A stretch of 64,000 bases of DNA from contig NW_024465777.1 in assembly GCF_017591425.1 (NCBI RefSeq), positions 620,001 through 684,000 on the forward strand. Reading direction: 5' to 3'. The stretch comes from Ochotona curzoniae. Its lineage: Eukaryota; Chordata; Mammalia; Lagomorpha; Ochotonidae. Position 1 is the first letter of the stretch. Each line of letters begins with the position of its first letter. The translations under genes and the position numbers were made by a program. Below, in pieces: positions 33,878-45,010 of this stretch. Below the pieces are notes generated by a model that saw nothing but the letters and a program-made list of their open reading frames with translations, was not told the DNA's origin and made no database searches.

Positions 33878-36150
33878 AGACAAATTTTTAAAGGTCTCCT
33901 TGACACAGGAGCTGTTGTCAGCATGGTTATATGGAATAACTGGCCTCACCAGGGTCACTTACTGAAGCAAATGGAAAACTCAGTGGGACAGGGACTCCCA
34001 GAAACACTTGTAAGAGTGCCACCATCTTATAATGGAGGGCTCAGCTGGGGCAACAGGACATTTTGAGGTTTATGTGGCACCAATTACAATTGTAAATATG
34101 AGGGCCAGCGATGTTTTACCCTATTTACAAGTTCAAATAGTAAGTGGAAAAGAAATGGTAAATAAAGTGGGGTATGAAAAAGGGCAGAGCTTAGAATCAC
34201 TTAATCAAGATATATACAAAGAAACCTATTCAGACAGAGTTCAATCCGAAATGAAAAGATTTGGGGGTACCAGCCTTTTCAGGAGCAGTCATTGTTCAGT
34301 CTGTTCTGCCAGTTGTAAATTATTTGGCAATCAGATGATTCTGATTGGCAAAATCAGCAGCCTTTTTCCAAGATGATTATTTACGCTGAATAATTAATAA
34401 AGCAACAATGTGATGCAGGACACGCAAAGCGGCTAACAGATTGTAGGATATTGCCGTGTTCACTGTTCAGAGAAGGCCACTGGAAGTTGTGTCTTGGCAT
34501 GATTTACATGCAGTGAATATAACCCTGTTGCTTGTGGGTGCTTTACAGCCTGGCCTGCCCTCTCCTACAAAAGCTCCTATAGCTTTCTCTTGGATGGTGA
34601 ATGATATTAGGGACTGCTTATTTGTTATTCCTCTAGCACCCCAGGGAACACAGAGCTTTTCATTTTCTGTCCCCTCTATCAATAATGTGCCCTTGCAAGG
34701 CTACCAATGGAAACCATTGTCACAGGGAAAGGCAAATAGTACAGCCTCAGATTCCTCTAACACAGGACAAACTTCCAGTCTTTACACCCTGATCCTTCGT
34801 GGCTGACTGCTTCTGTGGGGTTTTCAGGGAAATTCTCTTCAACTCAATTATCTAATAAATTTCTCCAATTTGCAAAATTACTTTCAATTATTCTACCTAA
34901 GATTACAAAACCTCAGCCTGTAGAATAAACTCTTAACAGATTCATTCTACATCTCACAAAAGAATTCAGGCCATGCTTATTCCTCTCTTGAAAGGGCTAG
35001 ACTCATCCTTGTGAAAGGGCTATGTTTTCCTGGTCATCTTACTGTAATCGCAGACTCCCGTTATCGTGCTGGTGTTGTGTGCCAATTAGAAACTGCTCAA
35101 AGCAGTTTGCTGATCAGTGATTATTTTAAAAATATGAAAAGTTGCTTAGGAGTGTCTCTCCTTTGCATATCATCCACATTAGAGCACACGCTGATCTTCC
35201 TGTCCACTTAGTCTTGGTAACGCCACTGGTGATCATTTAGCTGCATCTTTAACTCATCAACTGTTATATTAGCTCTCTTGTATGTTAAAGCCTCAGACAA
35301 GCTAGAAGTGTGGCTTCCTCGTGCCTTCGATGTGTTTTACAACAACCTTGCAGTCCACATACAGGTGTCAATCCTAGGGGACTTGTGAGCAATGCAATTT
35401 GCCAAATGGATGCTACTCATTATACTCCTTTGAGGCAGTTGGGAGCTATTCACATTATGGTAGATACTTACTCACATGCTCTATGGGCTACTTCAATCAC
35501 AGGGGGAAAAGATTCTAGTGTCATCCACCAGTGTCTTGTTACTTTTATGGATCTGGGCCTTCCTAAACAAATTAAAACAGATAATAGCCCTGTTTACACT
35601 AGCCTCTTATTTAGTTCATGATGCTCTCAGTGGAATATACAACCCATTGCAGGCATTCCATGTAACTTCAAGGACAGGCCATTATAGAGCACCAACACCA
35701 ATGTCTAAACAGTAACTGGAAAAACAAAACGGGGAAGATGTCTGTACATGCACAGCAGCTGGCTCACTTTAAATTTTTCCCTTCCAATGATCAGGGGATT
35801 ACATCTATGGAGGCTGATTGGAAAGCCCCTGGAGTAACAGACCATGGATGGGTGGTTGGAAGGACCCTGAGTACGGATGGTGGCACAGCCCTGATCGACT
35901 ATAGACTTTTGGCTAAGGATTCATGTGTGTTTTTCCAGAACATGCTCAGAAACCTTGGTGGATCCCTGCCAGAAATGTCAGAATGAAGCATGACCAACGA
36001 ACTTCACAGACTCATTCGTCATTTCTGTCTGACCTCAATCAGCGGGCCTGTGGAGACTCAGCTGACTGTTCTAATGCCAACCACAGCCAGCTGCACAGAC
36101 CATGAAAAGAGCAAATAACAGCGTAAATATAAGTTAATTCAAGTCCTCAG
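33878..36150 (+). pseudogene. Class II ERV pro-pol remnant
   Basis: Successive frames match betaretrovirus-like pro and pol in order. Protease is at about 33880-34020, with the catalytic Leu-Asp-Thr-Gly-Ala. A G-patch-like segment (Gly-Tyr-Glu-Lys-Gly-Gln) is at about 34165. Reverse transcriptase is at 34456-34740 (His-Asp-Leu-His-Ala-Val-Asn; Gly-Ala-Leu-Gln-Pro-Gly-Leu-Pro-Ser-Pro). An RNase H piece is at about 35040-35140 (Ala-Asp-Ser-Arg-Tyr). The integrase core is at 35430-35600 (Val-Asp-Thr-Tyr-Ser-His; Lys-Thr-Asp-Asn), and its C-terminus at 35920-35990 has Cys-Val-Phe-Pro. Frameshifts, stops and deletions, including loss of much of the polymerase, disable it. No flanking LTR was found. 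Confidence 0.8.
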
Positions 36151-36665
36151 ACATTTACAGTCTACAGCTTAAAACGTAAGCTTATATGGTATATTTGAAA
36201 CTATTTGAACCCTCAAGATCAAATTATGATTCTTCAGCATGCAAGGAATGTTTGGCTGCCTGATGATCTCACAGTCCTGGGAGCCTGGAAAACTATCTCA
36301 AATAATAATAATAATAACTTGCTGAAGTTTTCTGGTCCCTTTGTCAGTTGTCTTGGTGCTTATTGATAGCAGGCTTGGTAACTTTGGTCAGTGTGATAGC
36401 TAGCTTTAATGTCCATTGCTGAGGTCTCTATGACCCAATCTCTTGAAACCTCTGGTTTTGTAAATCATCTTCAGCATAGTGCCACCTCAATAGAGAAATA
36501 TCATCCACTGCTGGGAAGAGCTCCATGGGGCTGCCCTCCCTTTTGTAGAGAGAAAACCTCAGGTGTCCTGCTTTTATAAATCTGTATTTTGTGTCTCTAT
36601 TTCTTGTGTCTACTTGACTGTCATCTCCCTCTTCACCTTGATCCATCATGAACAGTTCACAGCAC
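36151..36665. other. No gene recognised; short AAT repeat
   Basis: Possible ERV env or 3' remnants could hide here, but I see no motif. A short run of six 'ata' units lies at about 36301-36318. Confidence 0.4.
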
Positions 36666-36667
36666 TC

Positions 36668-36995
36668 TTTTTTTAAGATTTATTCATTTTTATTTGAAAG
36701 GCATATTTTATAGAGAGAAGGGGAGACAGAAAGAGATGTCTTCTATCCACTGGATCATTCCCTAACTGGCCATAATGGCCAGAACTGAGCTGATCCAAGG
36801 CTGGGAGCCAGGAGCTCTTTCTGCATCTCTCACATAGGGGCAGGGCCCCAAGGACTTGGACTATGCTTCCCTTACTTCCCAGGCCGTAATTAGAGCACTG
36901 GGTCAGAAGTCGAGAAGCTGGAACTCAAACAGCTCCCAAATGGGATTCCGAAGCTACAGGGTAGAGAATTGGTTTGCTATGACACCAGGCCAGCC
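36668..36995 (-). mobile_element. CSINE
   Basis: Complementary blocks 'tttttttaagatttattcat', 'tccactggatcattccctaa', 'ccaaggctgggagccaggag' and 'cttcccaggccgtaatta' are in reverse C-repeat order. Confidence 0.88.
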
Positions 36996-37599
36996 ACTAA
37001 CCCCAATCCTTAATGTAGCCAATCATTCTCTACCTCAGGCTAAACCTGTCAGTTCTTAACTGTCAGTTTTTTCACAGTAGCATTCAGAGATTGGCAAAGG
37101 AACACCTGCTACATTGTCTTTCCTTGTTCATTTTGGCTTTCATTGCATTTGGATAATCTTGAACCTGATAACTCCTGCTGTGAACTTGGCCTCTGCTTGT
37201 GAAGACAGCTTCTCCCCTGCCTCGTCCCATCAACATTTCAGTTTCTATTATCTTTATTATGGTTTGTCAAGCTCAAAGCTGTAAGGCATTAGATATTTTC
37301 TTCAGGAGGTTTCAGGCTATGCTCTGTCAGATATGTCTATGCCATTGGTGAAGGGTACATTCTAATTCAGTCCTTAGTGCAGCATTCTCAACATGGCTGC
37401 TTGGCTCAGGGACCCCACCACGCAATCACAGCAGGCACGGCTTCAGAAATGGCCACCACTGTGCCTTCCTTTCTTGACTTCCCTTCTAGATAATGTTGTT
37501 CATAAGTTTATGGTCCATAAAATAAATCTTAACGTTTCAGTTGTTTTAGTTCTTTAAATAGGACATTATGTGAGTGGGAATTTTTATTCTAAGACATCA

Positions 37600-37832
37600 A
37601 AATAACTGGCCAGTCAGGAGACCCTGGCAGGCCACAGTTGACTGTCCAAATAATTGGGCTTCTGCCACTCATGTGTGGGAAACCTGGCTTGAATTCCTGA
37701 GTCTCAGCTCGATCCCCAGTCCAGCTTTATTCATGTGGTTGTTTGGAGAATTAATCAGTGAGTTGGAGATAGCATTCTCTATCTCTCTATCTCTCTAGCT
37801 ATCTCTCCCTATCAATTTAGAAAAGGGTCTGG
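37600..37832 (+). mobile_element. CSINE, diverged, older subtype
   Basis: 'tgtgggaaacctggcttgaa', 'tgtttggagaattaatcagt' and a CT-rich tail 'tatctctctatctctc' are in C-repeat order. The A tail is nearly lost. Confidence 0.65.
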
Positions 37833-37839
37833 GGATTTA

Positions 37840-38222
37840 TACAACAATTAAGATGACTCTCAAGGGGTATATGCTATGACACATCAGGTTAATTCATAGC
37901 CTGTGTCACCAACATCTCATGGTTCAAGAGCCTGTTTTTCCGTTTCTGTCTAGTTCCCTGATAATGCAACTGGAAAAGCAACGGAAGAAGGGTTCAAGTC
38001 CCTGGGTTCCTGCCACTGACATGGAAGACCAGGAAGAAGCTCATGGCTTCTGGATTCAGTCTGGCCCAGCCCCAGTCAATGCAGTCATTTGGGAAGTGAA
38101 CCAGAAGATGAATGTCACATCTCCTCTCCTCTCTTTTCCTCTTCTCTTCTGTCCTTCCTCTCCTCTCCTCTCTTCTCCTCTGTTCCCCTCTCCTTCCCTC
38201 TCCACTTCTCTTCTGTCTGTAA
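37840..38222 (+). mobile_element. CSINE, diverged, with long pyrimidine tail
   Basis: 'gtctagttccctgataatgc', 'ctggaaaagcaacggaag', 'gaagaccaggaagaagctca' and 'gggaagtgaaccagaag' precede a pyrimidine tract of about 110 bp. Confidence 0.7.
38116..38222 (+). repeat. (CTCTC/CCTCT)n polypyrimidine tract
   Basis: Almost pure C/T on the plus strand, built from 'tcctctcctctctt'-like units. It expanded from the CT-rich end of the CSINE. Confidence 0.85.
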
Positions 38223-38224
38223 CC

Positions 38225-38525
38225 GCCTGTCAAGTCTTTTTGAAATGTCTCTTGAACACACCTGCATCCCATGTGAGAGTGCCTGCATTTGGACTGAAGT
38301 TTGCTTCCAATTTTGCTTCTCACTCGTGACACTGGAAGGCAGCAGGCAATGATGATTCAAGTACTTTGCTCCACACAGGAGACCCAGATTAATTACAGTC
38401 TCTAGGCCTCAACCTAGCTTAGCCTCAATTGTTGCAGACATTAATGGAGTGACCTGTGTGGGGGAGATCATCTCTGTGTCTGCCTCTGTCTTTATGCCTT
38501 TCAAATAAATAAACATATTTTGAAG
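38225..38525 (+). mobile_element. CSINE, diverged
   Basis: 'gcatcccatgtgagagtgcc', 'gcagcaggcaatgatgattc', 'acaggagacccagatt' and the tail 'tttcaaataaataaacat' are in C-repeat order. Confidence 0.7.
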
Positions 38526-38975
38526 GGCATTAGGTTATGTGCTTTTCTTGAACAGTTCCTAGTCTCCTTCATTAGTGTTATAGGAAGTGTCTATCACTCT
38601 GCTGATAACTCTTCCACAACATGAATTCACACAAATGGATCCAATCACCTCAGTGGACATTTGTGTGTGGATTGAGAATAGAGTTTATAGGAATAGTCTC
38701 ATCCACATCCCTTAGGGCCCATGTGCAAGAGCTGCTCAGGAGTTACAGACATGCTTGGGAGTGTGATGTCAGCAGTAAGTTTAGCTTTAGGAGTCACCTG
38801 AACCTTGACCTAGTCTCCATCTACCTCTACTTGGACTACTAAGCTCCAAGCCCGCTGGCCTCTTTTTGCATAAGACAAGCTCAATCCTCCAGAACATTGC
38901 CCTTGCTATCCTTTCTGCCCGAGTATTTACTTCTGGATTTCAGTTGGCTTAAAAAAAGGTCTTAAAATTTATTTT
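38526..38975. other. No gene recognised
   Basis: Short unique-looking spacer between SINEs with no motif seen. Confidence 0.45.
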
Positions 38976-38977
38976 GG

Positions 38978-39110
38978 CCCAAGGTGTTGGCACAGTGCAT
39001 TGAGCCACTGACTGAAAACCCAGCATTCCCGTATCCAAGTGCCAGTATCAGATTAATTGTTTACCTTGCAAACCAGCTTCCTGCTATTGTGTGAGGGACC
39101 CAGGTGAAAT
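38978..39110 (+). mobile_element. CSINE head fragment
   Basis: 'ggcccaaggtgttggcacag' and 'gccagtatcagattaat' correspond to the 5' half of an older C repeat. The 3' half is not recognisable. Confidence 0.55.
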
Positions 39111-39264
39111 AGCAGGGACTCAACAGCATCAGGCAGAGCAGTACTTCCCAAAGCGTGGTTTGTGGAGAGTAACAACAGCATAACCTAGGAACCTGTGAGG
39201 GATGTCAGACCTAAGGCTTCAGTGTGACACAGCCTCTGAAAGCCAAAGGTGGACCCTGAACTAG

Positions 39265-39545
39265 TGAGGCTTTAAAAAATATTGTACCTTTTTGTTTTAT
39301 TTAATGAAAGTTGAAGAGAGAGAGGATTTTGCACATACTTGTCCCTCCCTCCTCGAAGGCCAAGTTGGGATGGCAGAAGCCAATGCCAGAGGCTGGAACT
39401 CTGAGTCTCCCATCTGGGGAGCAGGTATCCAAGCACAGGAGCCATCACTCTGCTCCAGGGTACTCATGAGCAGGAAGCTGGAGTGGGGCCACACTGGGAC
39501 TTGAGCCCAGACAACGAGATGTGGGATGAGGTTTCTCCGGGGATC
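39265..39545 (-). mobile_element. Old tRNA-SINE-like repeat
   Basis: The complement of a CSINE-related element. The left end is 'aaaaaatattgtaccttttt', followed by 'gagagagaggattttgcaca', 'gggtactcatgagcaggaag' and 'cactgggacttgagccc', which resembles the reverse of a B-box region. Confidence 0.55.
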
Positions 39546-40145
39546 CATCCAACTGAACTGCTGGACTCAGAACTCCACCTGAGGGGAGAATCATAGGATC
39601 TGTGGTCTGACAATGGAGTGCATATACCAGAACTGAGCCTGCTCTCTTACTAAGATGAAGCAGTGGACAGCATACTCAGATGCACTTGGGGATACGGTAG
39701 TCCATTGGAGCCTGTAGAGGTTTCTGGTACCATAGCAAAGGAAGGAGGGAAGAACAAATTGGACTACCCCAACCAAACCTTGGATAGCCAGGCAAATATC
39801 TGGATGAATGGTAGTCACTCTAAGGTAGACTCTGTCAACAAATGGACCTTGGAAAGATATCCTGATCTTTGAATTGGTGAGATCAACAGCATTTCAAAAC
39901 TATCAAAAACTCTTAAATAGAGCCCTTACAGTATGCTCCACATCAGAGACCCTGGGGATGGCCCTTCCCCATCCCCAGGTCCTGAGGCTGTTGGGTGGCT
40001 GGTGCAGCTTCTCCATATATCGCCCTCCTTACCTGCAGATACAAGAGGAAAAAAACAAAAATTTGGAAATGGTCTCACCCACTCTCCCAAGGTCCTCAAC
40101 CCTTCCCACTCTGATCAGCAATGTAAACGTCATAAAAAAGAAAGT
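39546..40145 (+). mobile_element. Non-autonomous retroposon, copy C (3' part)
   Basis: It shares the 3' module of copies A, B and D: 'gagatcaacagcatttc', 'cttaaatagagccctt', 'ccccatccccaggtcctgag' and 'ctctgatcagcaatgtaaac', followed by 'aaaaaag'. The GC-rich 5' repeats of copy A are absent, so this copy is 5'-truncated, consistent with reverse-transcription-mediated insertion. Confidence 0.6.
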
Positions 40146-40159
40146 CATACTATTTCATC

Positions 40160-40480
40160 CAGTGTTGGTGCAACAGGTGAGAGTGCTGTTGCTGCAATTG
40201 TGACCTCCCATTTAGGACTTGTTGTTGAGTCTTGGCTACTCTGCTTTAAATCCAATTCCTTTTTAATGGCTCTAGGAGAGCAGTGGAAATTTCCCAGATT
40301 CTTAACTTCATCCCACTCGTGAGTGAGACCAGGATGGAGTCCCAGGCACCTGTCTTCTGCTTGCCCCAACCCTGGCTATTTTGGCCACTTGGGGTTAAGC
40401 CCGTCAATGAAAGCTATTTCTATATGTCTGTGTGAGTCGTGTGTCTATTTCTGTTTCTTCTCTGTTATTCACTCCACTGT
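40160..40480 (+). mobile_element. CSINE, older subtype
   Basis: 'gtgttggtgcaacaggtgag', 'gagtcttggctactctgctt' and 'ccacttggggttaagcccgt', with the same layout as the copy at 31165. An alternating TA stretch follows at 40496-40523. Confidence 0.75.
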
Positions 40481-40495
40481 TTACATAAGTAAGTG

Positions 40496-40523
40496 ATATA
40501 TATATATACTATATATATATACA
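40496..40523. repeat. (TA)n stretch, two runs
   Basis: Two 'tatatatata' runs separated by 'ctata'. Self-complementary and likely to breathe or fold. Confidence 0.8.
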
Positions 40524-40524
40524 C

Positions 40525-41028
40525 AGTATGGGCACATAGGTATATATAGATATAGACTTTGAGAAGAAAATGTTTAATAATGAACCTGATGTTGTATACA
40601 AGAGAACTTGTATTGGCATCATGGGGAGGACAGAGTTCTGGACCACACAGACATTGGTCACAGTACTGGTGACAACTAACCTACAGTTGTGGTCAACACA
40701 GAGCAAGGTTGTGCAGGCTGAGTGCCCACTTTCTCCTGGAGGTCAGAGGAGAGTCCTTGGACAATTTTTAAAAATTGCTAATGGATGAAGAGAAGTGAGA
40801 TGTTGTGGCCATGTACTGTACCCTCCAGGGACCTCCTCCCAGGCTCAGGGAAGGGGTGTGGACTGCTGTGACTTACTGCTAACTCTTCACAGTGACACTT
40901 GTCAAAGGGTCAGAAAGTCTTTCCAAAAATGACCAACGATTTGATCAACATTTCAATTATCTGTATAAGAAACCTTCAAGTCTCAACAATTCAAACCTTT
41001 TCAATAGCATCTAGTCAATGTCTTAATT
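40525..41028. other. No gene recognised
   Basis: Unique-looking spacer. The 72-codon frame at 40570-40788 has no motif. Confidence 0.45.
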
Positions 41029-41029
41029 T

Positions 41030-41358
41030 TGTTGCTATATCATTGAGGCGTAGTAGATGAAGTCACCATCTGTGACACCAGGATCTCATTAGATTCCTCA
41101 GTTCATGTCTTGGCTGCTCCACCTTAAATCTAGCTCCCTGCTTAATTTTCGGAGAAGACAGTGGTCTATGGTGTAAGTGCTTGGGTCACTGCCATCCATA
41201 CAGGAGACCGAGATGGAGTTCAGGATCCGGACTTTGGCATAGCGCAGTCCTAATTGCTGCCTCCATCAGGAAGTGAACCAGAGCATGGAGGATATCTCTA
41301 TCACCTCTTACCTCTCTGTCCCTCTGCCTTTCAAATAAAATAAACGTTTAGAAAATAA
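41030..41358 (+). mobile_element. CSINE
   Basis: 'caccaggatctcattagatt', 'ggctgctccaccttaaatct', 'atacaggagaccgagatgga' and the tail 'ctttcaaataaaataaac'. Confidence 0.82.
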
Positions 41359-41559
41359 ATTTTCTGAGTAATGTTAATAATGTTAGCAAGATTTTCCTTT
41401 TGTTTTCCAAGTCATGAAAATCCAACAATCAACTTTTTCAAAGGCACGATGTAATGTTTCCACATGATAGTGATGAGTGTAGCCACACTCTCTCCTTCAA
41501 AGTCACTAAATGTCAATATCCCCTTTCTTTAAAAAGAGCCCACATCTTCATTTTCTTTT

Positions 41560-41870
41560 TTTTTTTTTAAGAACAGTAATATTACCATACTTTTGACACT
41601 TCGGCTTGACACTGGAGTCCTCATTGCTGCCTCCCGGAGCCTGCACTGACTGGAGGCTGCAGTCAGGAGCTGGAGCTGAGGATTGACCCCACGCAGGCCA
41701 ATGTGGGAAGCACACATCTTACTTGCTAGAACAAATGGTTGTTCACAGATACTATCATTTGAAAATTATGTCATCAATTGTAATGATTTATTTTGTATTT
41801 GATAGGGGAAAGTGGGGGGAGAGGAGACATCTTCCATTTGCTGGTTCACTCCCAGATGACACCAGTCTTG
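41560..41870 (-). mobile_element. CSINE-related fragments, minus strand
   Basis: Two adjacent minus-strand pieces: 41560-41730 (T13 run, 'ccacgcaggccaatgtggg') and 41775-41870 ('taatgatttattttgtattt', 'catttgctggttcactccca'). The second piece is cut off where a plus-strand CSINE inserts at about 41895. Confidence 0.6.
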
Positions 41871-41894
41871 GCTCTCCCATTCTTAGAAAAACTG

Positions 41895-42235
41895 GATACA
41901 GTAAGATGGCTCAATTGGCTAATCCTCCACCTACAAGCACCAGGATCCCATATGGGTGATGGTTCATGTCCCAGACGCTCCACTTCCCATCCAGCTCCTG
42001 GCTTATTGCCTGGAAAAGCAGTAGAAAGTGGCCTAAAGTTTTGGGACCCTGCACTCACATGAGCGATCCAGAAGAAGCTCCTAACTCCTGGCTCCTGGCT
42101 TTGAATCAGCTTAACTCTAGCCTTTGATGTCATTTGGGGAGTAAACCAGCAAACAGATCTTTATCTCTGTCTCTCCTTTTCTATGTAAATTTTCCTTTCC
42201 AATAAAAATAAATAAATCTTCAAAAAGAAAGAACT
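41895..42235 (+). mobile_element. CSINE, full length
   Basis: 'caccaggatcccatatgggt', 'ctccacttcccatccagctc', 'tggaaaagcagtagaaagtg' and the tail 'caataaaaataaataaatct'. A well preserved copy inserted beside or into an opposite-strand SINE. Confidence 0.9.
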
Positions 42236-42639
42236 AAAAACTGTCCTGCTATTTGTAAACTAGGGTGCAACTCGTGGGACACTGACTCAGGCATGAGGAG
42301 AAAAAAACACATCCCATGACCTTTATCTCTAATCTTCTTGAACCTGCTTCTAGAGGAGGGCCTGAGTGCTAGTATCCTGCTAGTGGAAGATGTAGAAAGT
42401 TAACATTCAGCAGGGTTCTAGTAAGTACCTGACATCAGGAAGAGGCATCTTCAACCAAAAAGCCAAAAAGTGGCTAGCAGACTCCTGAATCCTAAAATAT
42501 GAGGCCCTGTTACTGGAGAGCAATGATCTGATTCCAGCGATAGATGCTGGCCTGAGTCCAGTGAGCTTCCCATGGGAAGGAAAAAAAAGCCAAGAAAAAT
42601 CAGACTAAGCTGTTCAGGCATCACACAGCACTGGACTGA

Positions 42640-43135
42640 GGTCAGATCTGACAATGAGCTAAAGGATTTGTTGTCCAGACTCCTCTTATTAAGGTTACGG
42701 ACCATCACTTCTAGCCTGGAGACCGGGTGCTGATTAAGACTTGAAGAGAAGAAGACAAAGTGCAACCACACTGGGAAGGTCTTTACCAAATGCTCCCAAT
42801 CTCTAAAACAGCCATTCAACCCACCAGAAGGGGATGGACTCAGGGAAGGGACAGTAACCAGGGCTTCCGGGCAAAACAGGCACTGCGAGACCATCAGTCA
42901 CCTAAAGACCCTTCAAAAGTGACTGTAAAATACATATCAGCCACAACAGATTTCAGGCTTTTCTTAAAACAAATTAGATCTGCCCACTTACCACTATTCC
43001 TGATTGTGGTGCGAACCCTGATCCTGGCGGTGAGGCAAGGAGCCACAGCCCCTCCAGATGAGACTGTCAATAACAGAATGCTTCTAATTTTACTTTTTCT
43101 TGGTTTGGCTGCATTGTTCCTTTTTCTTTATTAAA
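42640..43135 (+). pseudogene. Gamma-type (class I) ERV fragment: integrase C-terminus to env start
   Basis: From 42718 the plus strand reads Arg-Val-Leu-Ile-Lys-Thr, then a stop, then Val-Gln-Pro-His-Trp-Glu-Gly and Lys-Thr-Ala-Ile. This is the pattern of the C-terminal integrase domain of gammaretrovirus-like elements. The following frame to 43131 has hydrophobic stretches, including Leu-Leu-Ile-Leu-Leu-Phe-Leu near its end, possibly the overlapping env start. No LTR, protease or polymerase was seen nearby. The element is decayed and non-functional. Confidence 0.55.
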
Positions 43136-43730
43136 GCTTATCTATTAGCTGGTGTTATCTCCCATAGGTTGGATGTATTATTACACGGGAATATGTCAAG
43201 AACTTAAGGATGAGTGGTAGGTGGAAAAAAGTCAAGAGGGAGAATTCAAATAAGCTATTAATTAATATAAACCAAACAAGTATATCCCAAACCATAAGAT
43301 GAAGTACTGACAAATATATTATTATTTGAAAATTTTAGAAGTCAGAGGTGGCTCTCACAGGCATATACAATACCTCTGTCCTAAACCAAATCCAATTTCC
43401 ACATTTGTGAGGAGTCCCTACCCTAACTGGGAGATGCATGGTAGACCCAAGAAAATGGTTGGACAAAAAATGCAAAAGCCTAAGTCCCCTAATAAATAAG
43501 ATACATTCTAAAAATACTCAATATTAAAAAAAATTGCAAGAATTTAGATTGGAATCGTATGAACTGGAAGATGAAAAATGTGTGTCACACTTTCTTTCAA
43601 ATAAATAAATCTTTAAATATATATATATATTTGTTTTACAACTGAAAATAACAAATTAGGCTCATCTAATTAAAAAAAATATTTTTTTTAATGGCCCATA
43701 ATCTCATTGTCCAGGTCATGTTACCCCCAA
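43136..43730. other. No gene recognised; AT-rich with A/T runs
   Basis: It contains 'tttcaaataaataaatcttt' at about 43598, which looks like a stray CSINE tail, and an (AT)n stretch at 43616-43631. No coding motif. Confidence 0.45.
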
Positions 43731-43734
43731 TGAT

Positions 43735-44042
43735 TTGTTATTTATTGATTTGAAAGAGAGAGAGGCAAAGACAAAGAAAGAGATCTTCCAAACGGTGATT
43801 CACTCCGAAATCATCACTGCACCCAGGGGTGAGCCAGGCTGCAGCTCAGCCAGGAACTCCATCTAGGTATTCTCCGTGGATGGCAGGGTCCCAAGAACCT
43901 GGGCCATCCTCCTTAGTCTTACCACGGCATAAGCAGGGAGCTGGATCAGAAGCAAAGCAGCTGGAACTTGAACTGATGCTCATATTAGGATTACAAACTA
44001 TGCAAGGGGCAGCTTAAGTCACTGTGCCACAATGCCAGCTCC
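43735..44042 (-). mobile_element. CSINE, diverged
   Basis: Left end 'ttatttattgatttgaaaga', then 'agatcttccaaacggtgatt', 'gcataagcagggagctggat' and 'actgtgccacaatgccagct', in reverse C-repeat order. Confidence 0.82.
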
Positions 44043-44825
44043 TTTGCACTTAATTATTAAGGTTAAAGAAATAGTCACCTATGGAAAGAAAAGATTTAAA
44101 AATATAGAAGGATATAAAAGGAAAATCTAAACCTCACCACTAAAAAATCATGCTCACCACTATTAGCATCTTTTAGTGAATTCTTCCAGAAAATAATAAC
44201 AAAATAATGCACATATGAACAGTTAAGTACAAATATAACATATATTATATATAATATATATTTTTGATGTCCTATTTTTCATTGCCCGATACTTTATTTT
44301 GCTATCAACACACAGAATTCTATTTGATTGTAAGGAAAAAAAGGTTATCATATCATTCCTTAGTATGGATCTATCCAGCCTTACATATTCAAGTAAGATA
44401 TGAAAGTCAGAGAACATGAATATAGCATCAAACCTCTAATGCACAAATGAGGTTTGGGAAGGTGAGTGGCAGTGTCAGGGCTCAAGCCTCATTATCCAAA
44501 ACTGGCTCTGTCTCCCAGCACCCTGGAATCCTTCTCCATTAAAGGGAATCTACACATGAGATTGCTCTAAGCAACATTAGTACATGGCCCACGTCCCTGC
44601 CATAGGGCACAGTAACTAATTGTAAGTGGTAGGTCAGCTGTGGTGTTCTAGGACTCCGTGGAGGGTTGGAATAGAGTATTCCTCAACTCTGTTGAACCTT
44701 CTAGAGATGGGCTGACTGGAGCCTGGCTGACTCTGGGCCACAACAAATAATGAGGAGCGCTTGAGGAAGCTGCCTGCTCCATCTCTTGCCCACAACCATC
44801 CCCAGGAAGCTGATTTCTGTGAAGC
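44043..44825. other. No gene recognised
   Basis: AT-rich to 44420, with 'tatattatatataatatata' at about 44240-44260, then mixed composition. A weak MIR-like block may lie at 44440-44530 ('gtgtcagggctcaagcctca'). Confidence 0.4.
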
Positions 44826-44829
44826 ACCT

Positions 44830-45010
44830 TCTATGTTATAATCCCTGATATCATTGTACCCATCCCCTCATTAATACCCCACAGAATCCGGGGAAAGGCT
44901 GTCATTCTGTTTTCCATATGAAATCATTGAGGCAGAGGGAGGAAGAGACTTTCCTAAGTTTGACCAGCAGACCAGAAATGGAACTCCACGTCCTGATTCT
45001 AGAGACTATT
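44830..45010 (+). mobile_element. MIR SINE
   Basis: 'gaaatcattgaggcagaggg', 'gactttcctaagtttgacca' and 'agaaatggaactccacgtcc' follow the order of the MIR core and 3' region. Confidence 0.6.

Noticed and set aside
34467..34682. Minus-strand frame in the ERV pol region
   Set aside because: It is antisense to the reverse-transcriptase segment, which carries the conserved motifs on the plus strand.
37994..38360. Glu/Arg/Lys-rich minus-strand frames
   Set aside because: They translate the complement of the CSINE polypyrimidine tract, which is low-complexity.
42451..42894. A 147-codon minus-strand frame
   Set aside because: It runs antisense to the gamma-type integrase fragment, which has the recognisable motifs.
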